From Lachnospiraceae bacterium UBA4631 (GTDB lineage: Bacteria > Bacillota > Clostridia > Lachnospirales > Lachnospiraceae), in assembly GCA_002406015.1 (NCBI GenBank), contig DHMX01000022.1:367240-431239 (forward strand): a stretch of 64,000 nt of DNA, written 5' to 3'. Under the pieces are notes generated by a model. The model was not told the DNA's origin. It ran no database searches and was given only the letters and a program-made list of their open reading frames with translations. This document shows positions 10,152 through 18,724 of this stretch, in pieces (within the stretch, counting starts at the first letter, position 1; each line of letters begins with the position of its first letter). The position numbers and the translations under genes were made by a program.

Positions 10152-10163
10152 CTTAACAGACAA
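10135..10163 (-). promoter_or_regulatory. Predicted promoter of the giant adhesin gene
   Basis: Minus-strand TTGTCT (10158-10163) is 17 bp from TATACT (10135-10140), with TG one base before the -10. It implies a leader of about 85 nt. The -10 lies inside one arm of the 19-bp inverted repeat, which suggests regulated transcription. Confidence 0.55.
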
Positions 10164-10201
10164 TTACAAAACCTTGCCAATTTAGTAGTTCTATACACAT
10201 T

Positions 10202-10975
10202 TTATGATTTTTTTTGTCTGTATTTTATACACCCTAACTCTCCTTTGCAGCTTCGACATTGCAGATTTTCATTGCTTACCGGTAAAAACCGCTCCGGATG
10301 CCTGCGGTATGTAAGCTCCCAGATTCCGACATTTACAAGAGCCAGACTTAACAGACTATACGAAAAAAAGCCCGGAATGAAGACAATCGGTAAAATCAGC
10401 ATCATGGTATCCCAGTTATAGATTCTGCACTGTGTACAACAGCGGTTCTTCATCAATACATCCCGAAACGGACACCAGATTAAAATACAGACCAAATCTC
10501 CCACATAAAACAATGCTGACAATATCAGCAGCTCCCGCTCCTGTAAAATAGACCACCAACGAAGAAGCAAAAGCAAAACCGCCACCAGCGTCCATGCCAG
10601 CCATACTATAAAGGCTCCTTTATCTGCCTTTGCTTTCTGGTTATGATATTCCTTTCTCCATTCCTCCGAAGCCTCTAAATATGCCTCTGTCGGTTGGAAC
10701 TCTGTCTTTCTGTATTTCATGCATCCGCGGGGCTTGATGCTCTTACATGGGAGCAGTTTTTCTAACATGTACCAGAGCCATAAGCCCCATAACATATGCA
10801 AAGCAGAAAAATGCTGAAAGAATCCCATTCCTTTCAGCACATTCAATTCCTCCGGATATAACAGACAAATTCCTGTCACAGCAGACAGTACCAGAATCCG
10901 GAATCCGAACTTTATCCAGTATCTCTTATATAATTTCTTGGTTTTTTCAGGAACACACACCTGTTTCATGTTCAT
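10202..10975 (-). CDS. Cys-rich polytopic membrane protein of unknown function (257 aa)
   Basis: Family not recognised. Four or five hydrophobic segments are visible (about residues 25-42, 55-72, 123-140, 150-168 and 192-222). Cysteines cluster in cytosolic-looking stretches: a CKSIKPRGC segment, CPFRDVLMKNRCCTQC, and CRSCKGELGC near the C-terminus. The pattern suggests a metal or Fe-S site next to the membrane, which is inference. It starts one base after the gpsA stop, so it is probably the last gene of the der-plsY-gpsA operon. It may start at the second ATG, two codons in. Confidence 0.75.
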   Translation of the reverse strand: MNMKQVCVPEKTKKLYKRYWIKFGFRILVLSAVTGICLLYPEELNVLKGMGFFQHFSALHMLWGLWLWYMLEKLLPCKSIKPRGCMKYRKTEFQPTEAYLEASEEWRKEYHNQKAKADKGAFIVWLAWTLVAVLLLLLRWWSILQERELLILSALFYVGDLVCILIWCPFRDVLMKNRCCTQCRIYNWDTMMLILPIVFIPGFFSYSLLSLALVNVGIWELTYRRHPERFLPVSNENLQCRSCKGELGCIKYRQKKS

Positions 10976-10976
10976 A

Positions 10977-11972
10977 CTACCATGTACTTTCTGATTTCCG
11001 ATTTCGCATCAGCAGCGAAAGAACTGCCTCCTTTGCAGGAACACCGTCAAAGAGTACGTGATTAACCTGTTCTGTAATCGGAACCTCAACACCATATTTT
11101 TGTGCCAGCTTCAGGGCTGCCTTTGCGGAATACACCCCTTCCACTACCATCTTCACTTCATCCATTGCTTCCTGATATGATTTTCCCTGTCCGATTAAAT
11201 ATCCGGCATTATGATTTCGACTATGCGTACTTGTACAGGTAACAATCAAATCACCGATTCCCGATAGTCCGCTGAAGGTTTCGGCTCTTCCGCCCATTGC
11301 CATTCCCAGACGGGTAATCTCTGCAATTCCTCTGGTAATCAAGGCTGCCTTGGTATTATCACCGTAACCAAGTCCATCAATGATACCGGCTGCCAATGCA
11401 ATAACATTTTTAAGTGCCGCACCTAACTCTATTCCAACCATATCCGGGCTGGTATATACACGAAACATAGCACTCATAAATGCATCCTGCACACATTCTG
11501 CGGTCTCCTTATCCTTAGCCCCCACTACAACGGTGGTCGGGATGCCCCTTCCTACCTCTTCTGCATGGCTTGGACCGGAAAGCACTGCCACTTTCACCTG
11601 CGGAATCTCATCTTCGATTACGTCTGTCATATTCATCAAGGTCTCTTCTTCAATTCCCTTTGCCACATTGACCACAATCTGACCCGGTTCTATATATGGC
11701 TGCATCATTTTTGCAGTTGAACGGACAAAGATTGACGGTACTGCTAATATCAGCATTTCCTTTCCCTGCATACTGATTTCCAAATCATTGCTGACCGCAA
11801 TACAATCCGGAATCCGTACCCCCGGAAGCTTCTCTATCTGCTCCCGCTTTTCATCAATCATGGCAACCTCCCGCTGGTCTATCGACCAAAGTGTCACCTC
11901 ATGTCCATTCTTACACAATAACACCGCAAGTGCTGTTCCCCAGCTTCCTGCACCCAATACACTGATTTTCAT
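10977..11972 (-). CDS. gpsA: Glycerol-3-phosphate dehydrogenase [NAD(P)+]
   Basis: Cytosolic enzyme that reduces dihydroxyacetone phosphate to sn-glycerol 3-phosphate, the backbone for phospholipid synthesis. The Rossmann motif GAGSWGTALA is at residues 7-16, followed by GPSHAEEVGRG and the AALKNVIALAAG helix carrying the catalytic Lys, then GLSGIGDLIVTCTS. The ATG at 11972 is preferred over a GTG three codons upstream because AAGGAAG is spaced 8 nt from it. It lies directly downstream of plsY, which consumes its product. Length (331 aa) is normal. Confidence 0.96.
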   Translation of the reverse strand: MKISVLGAGSWGTALAVLLCKNGHEVTLWSIDQREVAMIDEKREQIEKLPGVRIPDCIAVSNDLEISMQGKEMLILAVPSIFVRSTAKMMQPYIEPGQIVVNVAKGIEEETLMNMTDVIEDEIPQVKVAVLSGPSHAEEVGRGIPTTVVVGAKDKETAECVQDAFMSAMFRVYTSPDMVGIELGAALKNVIALAAGIIDGLGYGDNTKAALITRGIAEITRLGMAMGGRAETFSGLSGIGDLIVTCTSTHSRNHNAGYLIGQGKSYQEAMDEVKMVVEGVYSAKAALKLAQKYGVEVPITEQVNHVLFDGVPAKEAVLSLLMRNRKSESTW

Positions 11973-11990
11973 GTCATACACTTCCTTACC

Positions 11991-12707
11991 CTATGCTTGT
12001 GTTTTCTGCGTAGCTTCCTGCTCGGCTTCTTCCGGTTCCTCTGCTGGCTTTTTCTGTCCCAGCTTACTCTCTTCTCCATGAATTAACCGAATAATATTCT
12101 TTTTGTGCTTATAAATTGCAAGAGCTGCCAGACAGCCCAATACAATAATACTCTCTACTACATACTTCTGTCCCAGATGGTAAATATGCTCCGGATTAAT
12201 CAGGACAAATACTGTATACATCGCCCACATCTGAAGCATAAGTATAATGGAACCCAGTGATACATATTTGCTGATTGCAACTACCAGTATAAATACAATC
12301 AGACAAGGAATAATAATTCGTAAGTCCAGCAGACTGATTACCGCACCAGATATGGCAGAGATTCCCTTTCCTCCCTGAAAGCCCATATAAAACGGAAATA
12401 CATGTCCTAACGCAACTCCAAGACCGGTGTATATTACCAACAGCAAGGTCATATCCGGTGCTAAACTCCGGAATACCAGCCTTGTAATCAGACAGGCAAT
12501 CACACATTTTAGGCAGTCTCCAAGGTATACCTCTATTCCTGCCCGTTTTCCCAATACCCGTAAGGCATTCGTTGCACCGGAATTTCCGCTTCCGTATTTT
12601 CGTATGTCAATATGATGAATCTTTCCGATAATATAGGCTGTCTGGAACAATCCAAAGGCATAACCCATGACTAAACAAAGTATTCGATATAGTATCTCTG
12701 TTCCCAT
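11991..12707 (-). CDS. plsY: Glycerol-3-phosphate acyltransferase PlsY
   Basis: Membrane enzyme that transfers an acyl group from acyl-phosphate to glycerol 3-phosphate, giving lysophosphatidic acid. The PlsY signatures GSGNSGATNALRVLGKRAG (about residues 37-55) and FQGGKGISAISG (about 109-120) are present, with about five membrane segments. At 238 aa it is longer than usual because of a charged, Glu/Gln-rich tail of roughly 25 residues. It starts one base after the der stop and is followed by gpsA, so phospholipid precursor steps are co-transcribed. Confidence 0.95.
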   Translation of the reverse strand: MGTEILYRILCLVMGYAFGLFQTAYIIGKIHHIDIRKYGSGNSGATNALRVLGKRAGIEVYLGDCLKCVIACLITRLVFRSLAPDMTLLLVIYTGLGVALGHVFPFYMGFQGGKGISAISGAVISLLDLRIIIPCLIVFILVVAISKYVSLGSIILMLQMWAMYTVFVLINPEHIYHLGQKYVVESIIVLGCLAALAIYKHKKNIIRLIHGEESKLGQKKPAEEPEEAEQEATQKTQA

Positions 12708-12708
12708 A

Positions 12709-14031
12709 TCAGGATTCCTTTCTTTCTCTTATGATAAATTTTAATGGAGTACCGCGGAATCCAAAGGTATCCCGGATTCGATTCTCCAAATATCTGGTAT
12801 ATGAAAAATGCATTAATTCCTTGTCATTTACAAAAATCACAAATGTCGGCGGCTTCACCGATACCTGTGTCACGTAGTAAATTTTAAGCCGCTTTCCCTT
12901 ATCACTCGGAGGCTGCTGCATGGCAACCGCTTCACTGACAATCTCATTTAATACACCGGTTGCAATCCGAAGGGAATGATTCTCTATTACCGCATCTATG
13001 GTCTGGAACAGCTTCGGTAAACGCTGCCCGGTCTGTGCGGAAATAAAGATTATCTCTGCATACGGAGCAAAGGACAAGACATCCCGTATATCCTCCGTAT
13101 ATCGGTATATGGTCTTATCATTTTTCTCAACCAAATCCCATTTATTTACAGCAATAATCAGACCCTTTCCACGCTCATGTGCGATTCCCGCTATCTTAGC
13201 ATCCTGTTCGGTAACACCCTCCACAGCATCAATCACCAAAACGGCTACGTTGCATCGTTCTACGGCGGATACGGTACGAATAATGCTGTATCGCTCCAGG
13301 TCCTCTTTTATTTTACTTTTTCTGCGAAGCCCTGCCGTATCGATGAATACATAGGACTGCCCATTTCGAATCACCTCAGTATCAATGGCATCTCTGGTGG
13401 TTCCTGCAATATCCGATACAATCACCCGCTCTTCGCCCAGAAGCTTATTGATAATGGAAGATTTTCCGGCATTCGGTTTTCCTATAATTGCTATCCTTGG
13501 ACGTTCATCCTCAACCTCTTCCTTGCTGCTTTCATCAAAATAGCGTACTACCTCATCCAGCATATCCCCAAGCCCTAACCTTGAGCTTGCAGAAATTGGC
13601 TGTGGGTCTCCCAGCCCCAGATTATAAAACTCATAGACATCCGGCATGAATTTTTCAAAGCTGTCTACTTTATTTACAACTAATACAATTGGCTTATGGG
13701 AACGACGCAGCATATCGGCTACTTTATAATCCGCATCAACCAAGCCTTGTCGTACATCTACCAGAAAAAGAATTACATCCGCGGTTTCAATCGCAATCTC
13801 TGCCTGCTCCCGCATGAACTTTAATAATACATCACTGCTTTCCGGTTCAATTCCGCCTGTATCAATCAGTGTAAAATAATAGTCCAGCCATGTAACATCT
13901 GCATATATTCTATCTCTGGTAACTCCGGGTGTATCTTTTACAATTGATATTTGTTCTCCTGCCAGCACATTGAATAATGTGGATTTTCCAACATTCGGTC
14001 GTCCGACAACGGCCACGATTGGTTTACTCAT
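12709..14031 (-). CDS. der: Ribosome-assembly GTPase Der (EngA)
   Basis: Double-domain GTPase for 50S subunit maturation. Two G domains are visible, with P-loops GRPNVGKST (residue about 10) and GKPNAGKSS (about 185), DTPG and DTAG switch motifs, NKVD and NKWD specificity motifs, and a C-terminal KH-like domain ending PLKFIIRERKES. Length (440 aa) is standard. Its ATG overlaps the stop of the upstream DUF512 gene by 4 bp, so the two are translationally coupled. Confidence 0.97.
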   Translation of the reverse strand: MSKPIVAVVGRPNVGKSTLFNVLAGEQISIVKDTPGVTRDRIYADVTWLDYYFTLIDTGGIEPESSDVLLKFMREQAEIAIETADVILFLVDVRQGLVDADYKVADMLRRSHKPIVLVVNKVDSFEKFMPDVYEFYNLGLGDPQPISASSRLGLGDMLDEVVRYFDESSKEEVEDERPRIAIIGKPNAGKSSIINKLLGEERVIVSDIAGTTRDAIDTEVIRNGQSYVFIDTAGLRRKSKIKEDLERYSIIRTVSAVERCNVAVLVIDAVEGVTEQDAKIAGIAHERGKGLIIAVNKWDLVEKNDKTIYRYTEDIRDVLSFAPYAEIIFISAQTGQRLPKLFQTIDAVIENHSLRIATGVLNEIVSEAVAMQQPPSDKGKRLKIYYVTQVSVKPPTFVIFVNDKELMHFSYTRYLENRIRDTFGFRGTPLKFIIRERKES

Positions 14032-15476
14032 GGTTCTCTCTCCTTATATCTGGCACGCACCGGCTCTGCTTCCTGAACCATGCGTCCCGGCTTATGTGCC
14101 TGTTCAGCTTCTGTAACAGCCTGAATAAAGCCCATACCGTTTGATTTTACAATATGAATCGGAACTTGTAAAGTCTTTTGGACATCTTCCAACGCAATAT
14201 CATCCAGAAATATATCCTCGTCTGCCTTTAAAACTACCGACGGTAACACAACCCAGTCTCCAAGCTCCAACACAGAAAGCTGCTCTATAATATCGGTTGC
14301 GGTCAGCAAGCCTGTTACGGTAATCTGCTCTCCAAAGAAGTGATTGGTAATGCAGACCACCTGTAATTCCATATTCGGATACTTTTTTTGTATCTGCTCT
14401 GCTGCCCAGCAGATAGTCGGATAAATAAGCTTTGCCGTCACCAGCGTTACCTTCCCCTTCCGGTCATCCCCGGAAAGACCTGCCAGTGCCGCCTCCAAGT
14501 CATCCCGAAACATCCGGACCATACCCACACCGTTTTCATACTGTATATATCCGTCATACATATCTGCCGTCGGAATCTCCTCCTCGGCTAAGATATACCA
14601 TTCGTCACTGGCATGGATAAAGTGAATTCCGTATTGTTCATATGCCTGCTTCTGGTAGCTTCGTATCAGACGCAGCACCTCTCTGGCATCCTCCTTTGTA
14701 AACGGCTCTAACGGATAAAGTCCATCCCGGTATTTTGTCAATCCGACCGGCACTACCGATACGCTTCGCATAACAGGTGCATACTTTAACAAATCCCGAA
14801 TGGAACGTTCTAATTCCGCTCCGTCATTCACGCCCTTACACAGCACTATTTGTCCGTTCATCGGAATCTCTGCTTCATAAAGCCGGTCAATCTTCTTTAA
14901 TGCCTCTCCCGCAAACCGATTCGTAAGCATCCGGCATCTCAATTCCGGATTGGTGGTATGCACCGATATATTAATGGGTGCCAGATGGAACCTTATAATA
15001 CGGTTAATATCCTTATCCGACATATTCGTAAGTGTAATATAATTTCCCTGTAAAAATGACAATCGGGAATCATCATCCTTAAAATAAAGCGTTTCCCGCA
15101 TTCCCTTCGGCATCTGGTCAATAAAGCAGAACATACACTTATTCCGGCAGGAATGATATTCGTCCATCAGACTGTTTTCAAACACCAGCCCCAAATCCTC
15201 GGATTCTTCTTTTTCAATTTCCAGTTCCCACTCTTCACCATCTGCTTTTCGTATAAGCAGTATAACTTCATTTTCTTCTATCATAAATTGATAGTCAAAA
15301 ATGTCCTCTACCGGTTCTCCGTTGACCGCAAGCAGCATATCTCCCGGCTGAAGCTCTAATTCCTCTCCGATGCTTCCGGCACGCACCTCCTTTATTCGGT
15401 GTTCATGCCTGCCACATGCAGACGGATTACAGGCGGATGAAGTTGATGGTTCATATTGGTTATGATTCTCGCTCAT
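14028..15476 (-). CDS. DUF512 radical-SAM-like protein with N-terminal PDZ domain
   Basis: The family is widespread in Clostridia and often sits next to der; its reaction is not established. Residues about 25-95 form a PDZ-like domain (GDMLLAVNGEPVEDIFDYQF). CRNKCMFCFIDQMPKGMR at about 111-128 is a CxxxCxxC cluster motif of the radical-SAM type. The DUF512 region follows, with THFFG-like NHFFGEQITVTGLLTA and the terminal IVKSNGMGFIQAV. The N-terminus contains an additional CNPSACGRH stretch. Overlap with der supports a role in the same operon. Confidence 0.9.
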   Translation of the reverse strand: MSENHNQYEPSTSSACNPSACGRHEHRIKEVRAGSIGEELELQPGDMLLAVNGEPVEDIFDYQFMIEENEVILLIRKADGEEWELEIEKEESEDLGLVFENSLMDEYHSCRNKCMFCFIDQMPKGMRETLYFKDDDSRLSFLQGNYITLTNMSDKDINRIIRFHLAPINISVHTTNPELRCRMLTNRFAGEALKKIDRLYEAEIPMNGQIVLCKGVNDGAELERSIRDLLKYAPVMRSVSVVPVGLTKYRDGLYPLEPFTKEDAREVLRLIRSYQKQAYEQYGIHFIHASDEWYILAEEEIPTADMYDGYIQYENGVGMVRMFRDDLEAALAGLSGDDRKGKVTLVTAKLIYPTICWAAEQIQKKYPNMELQVVCITNHFFGEQITVTGLLTATDIIEQLSVLELGDWVVLPSVVLKADEDIFLDDIALEDVQKTLQVPIHIVKSNGMGFIQAVTEAEQAHKPGRMVQEAEPVRARYKEREP

Positions 15477-15499
15477 AGGAGCCTTCCTCTTTTCCGATT

Positions 15500-16366
15500 T
15501 TATTTTTCCTCTTGCTTTTTATCCTGCAACATAATAACAGCTCCCAGATTTCCGCGTTTTCCATGACTGGCTCTATGGGAATATAAGAGCTTCGGATTAC
15601 AACAGGTGCAAATATCCGTTGTTGTGAGATGTTCCTTAGTAATTCCCGCCTGTAGCAGAATATATTGATTTGCTTTCCATAGGTTCAGATGATAATGTCC
15701 GTTCTTATCATCCCGCATAATATCGGCATATGCTGCTTCTGTAAATACATCCCGGAATGCCTCTGCTACATCCCCGCTGATTTCATAACAGTCCTGACAA
15801 ATCGATGGTCCGATGGCACATACTATATCCGATGGCTCGGAGCCGTATTCCCGTTTCATTTCCTCTACCATTACTCGTCCCATTCCGGCTACGGTTCCTC
15901 TCCAACCGGAATGTGCAAGTGCTACCACCCTCTGCTTCGGGTCATAAAAATAAAGCGGTACACAATCTGCATAAAAGGTCATTAACGGAATCCCCGGCAC
16001 ATTCGTCATCAATCCGTCTATTCCCACTATATCGGAGTCCCTACAGATTCCTTTTCCGCAATCCGCCTCTGTTACCTTATGAATCTTCGTGGTATGAACC
16101 TGATTTGAAAATACCAGCTTCTCATAAGGATACCCAACTGCCTGTGCAAGCCGGCGGTGATTCTCCATAACTGCCTCCGCTTCATCCCCTCTCTGAAAGC
16201 TAAGATTCATAGAAGAAAAATACCCCTTGCTGACTCCACCCATTCTTGTACTGAATGCATGTACAAGCTCCGGACATTCCAGACTGCGAAATGTCAGATA
16301 ACAGACCTCTCCTTGTTCCCATATCCGCGTAGAATGACTTTGATTTGCATATAGGATTGGTATCAT
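15500..16366 (-). CDS. pgeF: Peptidoglycan editing factor PgeF (laccase-domain, DUF152)
   Basis: Family members hydrolyse or exclude misincorporated residues in peptidoglycan precursors and carry a Cu/Zn purine-nucleoside-active site. Visible motifs are FSTRMGGVS (about residue 38), NQVHTTKIH, DGLMTNVPG, FYADCVPLYF, AHSGWRGT (about 172) and CAIGPSICQDCYE, ending with CTCCNPKLLYSHR. The metal-binding His/Cys residues are kept. AGGAG lies 5 nt before the ATG. It follows yraN and precedes the DUF512-der operon. Confidence 0.93.
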   Translation of the reverse strand: MIPILYANQSHSTRIWEQGEVCYLTFRSLECPELVHAFSTRMGGVSKGYFSSMNLSFQRGDEAEAVMENHRRLAQAVGYPYEKLVFSNQVHTTKIHKVTEADCGKGICRDSDIVGIDGLMTNVPGIPLMTFYADCVPLYFYDPKQRVVALAHSGWRGTVAGMGRVMVEEMKREYGSEPSDIVCAIGPSICQDCYEISGDVAEAFRDVFTEAAYADIMRDDKNGHYHLNLWKANQYILLQAGITKEHLTTTDICTCCNPKLLYSHRASHGKRGNLGAVIMLQDKKQEEK

Positions 16367-16400
16367 AGTAACTCCTTTTCTTATACTTACTTTCTTATAC

Positions 16401-16781
16401 TTAAAATGCGTTTCGAATATACTGTATTTCTGTTCCCAAGATAGCTATTACATCAAAGCGGACCGGTGTGTTTTCCGGTAAATGCATCCGGTATTGATAA
16501 TACTCTGCTACCCGCCTTATTTTCTGCTGCTTCTGCCGGGTTACCGCCTCTGCGGGATACCCATGTTGAACGGTACTGCGGTATTTCACTTCCACAAAGA
16601 GCAAATAATTTTCTTCTCTGGCAATAATATCAATTTCGCCCTGTCTGCAACGATAATTTTGCTCTAACACCTGAATCCCCTGCTGTTTCAGATACTGTAC
16701 TGCCAGCTCTTCTTTCCTTGCCCCGATTGCACGATTACTTTCTCGTTCTGCCACCCGAACCTGCCTTTCCGTTTCTGTCAA
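16401..16781 (-). CDS. yraN: YraN/UPF0102 family nuclease-like protein
   Basis: Small protein with a restriction-endonuclease-like fold. Motifs GARKEELAVQYLKQQG, NYRCRQGEIDIIARE and LLFVEVKYRS supply the D...ExK pattern of the fold. Function in the cell is not settled. The TTG start at 16781 overlaps the FlhB-like gene by 47 bp. A GTG at 16754 with AAAGG about 10 nt upstream is an equally good or better start, giving a shorter overlap. It is part of the conserved rnhB-ylqG-ylqH-yraN neighbourhood. Confidence 0.9.
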   Translation of the reverse strand: MTETERQVRVAERESNRAIGARKEELAVQYLKQQGIQVLEQNYRCRQGEIDIIAREENYLLFVEVKYRSTVQHGYPAEAVTRQKQQKIRRVAEYYQYRMHLPENTPVRFDVIAILGTEIQYIRNAF

Positions 16782-17079
16782 GCTTCTCTTTTATTTTATC
16801 CATATTATCTACATATACCAGAATCTCTGCAACCACTCCGTATAATTCCGGCGGAATATAATCTCCTATATCCAGATGCATCAGGGTTTCGGTCAGTCCT
16901 TCATCTACATAGGTCGGTACTGCATGCTCCTTCGCCTGTTCAATGATGCGTTCTGCTAACACACCCTTTCCGGATGCTACCACCTGTGGAGCCTGGTCCT
17001 CCGGGTCATAGGAAAGTGCGACTGCCTTTTTTAATGGTGCTTCTGTCTGGTTTTGATTCTCATTTCCTGTCTTACCCAA
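16735..17079 (-). CDS. FlhB-like cytoplasmic-domain protein (YlqH type)
   Basis: Resembles only the soluble C-terminal domain of the flagellar export protein FlhB. The segment KKAVALSYDPEDQAPQVVA corresponds to the region after the FlhB autocleavage site, and VLAERIIEQAKEHAVPTYVD and DIGDYIPPELYGVVAEILVYV follow the FlhB pattern. The membrane half and the NPTH cleavage motif are absent. It parallels B. subtilis ylqH, which lies beside ylqG and rnhB. The start codon is TTG with AGGAGG 8 nt upstream, and that ribosome site overlaps the stop of the FliK-like gene. Confidence 0.88.
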   Translation of the reverse strand: MGKTGNENQNQTEAPLKKAVALSYDPEDQAPQVVASGKGVLAERIIEQAKEHAVPTYVDEGLTETLMHLDIGDYIPPELYGVVAEILVYVDNMDKIKEKLDRNGKAGSGGRTRK

Positions 17080-17091
17080 TGTATCCGCCTC

Positions 17092-18708
17092 CTAGGTCCG
17101 CATATCAAACGTATACCGCTTCTGTCCGGTCACCAAATCCTGCCCGAACATCTCTTCCACAACCGCATCCGGCTGTGAACCGGAGGCTTCGGCAGTCTCC
17201 GTCTGCTCCCGCTTCGTTACATCAGACTGATATAAAAAGCCCTTCTGTTCAAGCTTCTCTTTTAATTCCTCCATATGCTCTGCCACAAGGGTTACGGTTG
17301 TCTGGTCCTCCATTGTAAAGCTGGCATGCAGCTTCTGACCCTTTAATCTTACCAGAATATCGGTATTCCCCAGATGCGGCATATCTAAATGCAGCAGCAC
17401 CTTTACACCATCAGCATTCTGCTGCAGTTTCTTCTTATTGGCATAGACATACAGCTCGGAATTGGCTTCCTGTTGATGCAGCTTTAGCGGCACCTGTGCA
17501 TATATAAACTGTTGATTCAACTGCTGGATAAATTGAAGATTCTCCCGCATATTCTGTGACTGTCCGGAAAATTCTCCGTCAGACAGATTCAGATTCTGCA
17601 ATGCGGTTTCCAAGTGCCGGCTCTGATGCTCGATTCGCTCATATAGCCGATTCACTTCTTCCGGCTCCTTCATTTTTTCCGGCTGTAAAGACCATGCCTC
17701 CCTGACCGCCTCATGAAGCATTTCCCGATACGCCGGACTTCGTAAAAATGTATGCAGAACCTCCGGTGCAAATTCTCCCTGTATATAATTCGTGATTTCG
17801 GCAAGCTGCTCGCCTACGGTGGCTTTATTCGATACCAGCCTCTCTATAACATCCTTTGGAATCTCCTGTCGCTGCAATTGCTCCTGCAATATAGCCGGAA
17901 GCTCGGTGTTTTTTCCGGATAAGCCTGCTTTATCCAAAGGATTGCCTTCCGTCAATTCTGCCGACACCGCCTTTGGTTCAGAGTTCCATCCAAAGCTATC
18001 TATCACCTGTTGATGAAATTCCTGTATGCTTACACCATTCTCTGTCTGTGATAGCATATCTGCCGTCTTCACTAATGCATCCGTTGTCTGCATAATTGTA
18101 TCAGATAGTTGATGCTCATGTGCCTCATATTGTGCAAACTGCCTTATATTTGCTTCCGTTACCGGCAATTGCAGACGGTTCATGGCTACTAATTGGCGGA
18201 TGTCTGCCTCCGGAAACCGTACGGACTGCTGCATGATGGTTCGCATGGTTTCTTTATCTAACGGCATTCCCGCCTCCATCAAAGCACCTGCTATCTGCAA
18301 ATTTCTCGAAGACGGTGAGAATCCATTTGCTGCCAGCGCCTTTTGAGCCGCCGGATTTTCGTCCGGCATAACACCGGATTCTGCCGGGCGGATATAGAGC
18401 TGTCCATCCTGCTTATCCTTCACTTCAAAGAGCATGGCTTGTCCGATGGCAAGTTCCATGCCTTCTCCTAATCTTGCATGCAGTAACTGTTGATTCTCCA
18501 ATAATATTGTAGCATCCTGTGCTGTAATATCCTGAATCTGACCGAAAAAGGTCTGTCCAACACGCAAATCAGACAGGGAAACACCCTCTGTCACCTGTAC
18601 GGTGACTTGGTTGTTGGTTCCCTGTGTCCGTAATGCATCCGGTGCTGCTTTACTTCCCTGACTCTCCCAATTCCCCCATGGGTTCCATCCCTGTCCAAAT
18701 ATGTTCAT
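17092..18708 (-). CDS. FliK-like hook-length-control C-terminal domain protein (YlqG type)
   Basis: 538 aa, Gln- and Glu-rich. No signal peptide or membrane segment is seen. An OB-like stretch occupies about residues 35-110, a long helical middle follows, and the C-terminal region around LLHLDMPHLGNTDILVRLKG with FTMEDQTTVTLVAEHMEELKEKL matches the FliK C-terminal pattern. Pairing with an FlhB-like gene next to rnhB matches B. subtilis ylqG-ylqH. In flagella FliK and FlhB interact; whether this pair acts in a flagellum here is unknown, as no other flagellar gene is present. Confidence 0.8.
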   Translation of the reverse strand: MNIFGQGWNPWGNWESQGSKAAPDALRTQGTNNQVTVQVTEGVSLSDLRVGQTFFGQIQDITAQDATILLENQQLLHARLGEGMELAIGQAMLFEVKDKQDGQLYIRPAESGVMPDENPAAQKALAANGFSPSSRNLQIAGALMEAGMPLDKETMRTIMQQSVRFPEADIRQLVAMNRLQLPVTEANIRQFAQYEAHEHQLSDTIMQTTDALVKTADMLSQTENGVSIQEFHQQVIDSFGWNSEPKAVSAELTEGNPLDKAGLSGKNTELPAILQEQLQRQEIPKDVIERLVSNKATVGEQLAEITNYIQGEFAPEVLHTFLRSPAYREMLHEAVREAWSLQPEKMKEPEEVNRLYERIEHQSRHLETALQNLNLSDGEFSGQSQNMRENLQFIQQLNQQFIYAQVPLKLHQQEANSELYVYANKKKLQQNADGVKVLLHLDMPHLGNTDILVRLKGQKLHASFTMEDQTTVTLVAEHMEELKEKLEQKGFLYQSDVTKREQTETAEASGSQPDAVVEEMFGQDLVTGQKRYTFDMRT

Positions 18709-18724
18709 AGATTACTCCTTATCC

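Noticed and set aside
16377..16403. Tandem TTTCTTATACTTA repeat between yraN and pgeF
   Set aside because: Only two short AT-rich copies; probably chance or minor slippage.
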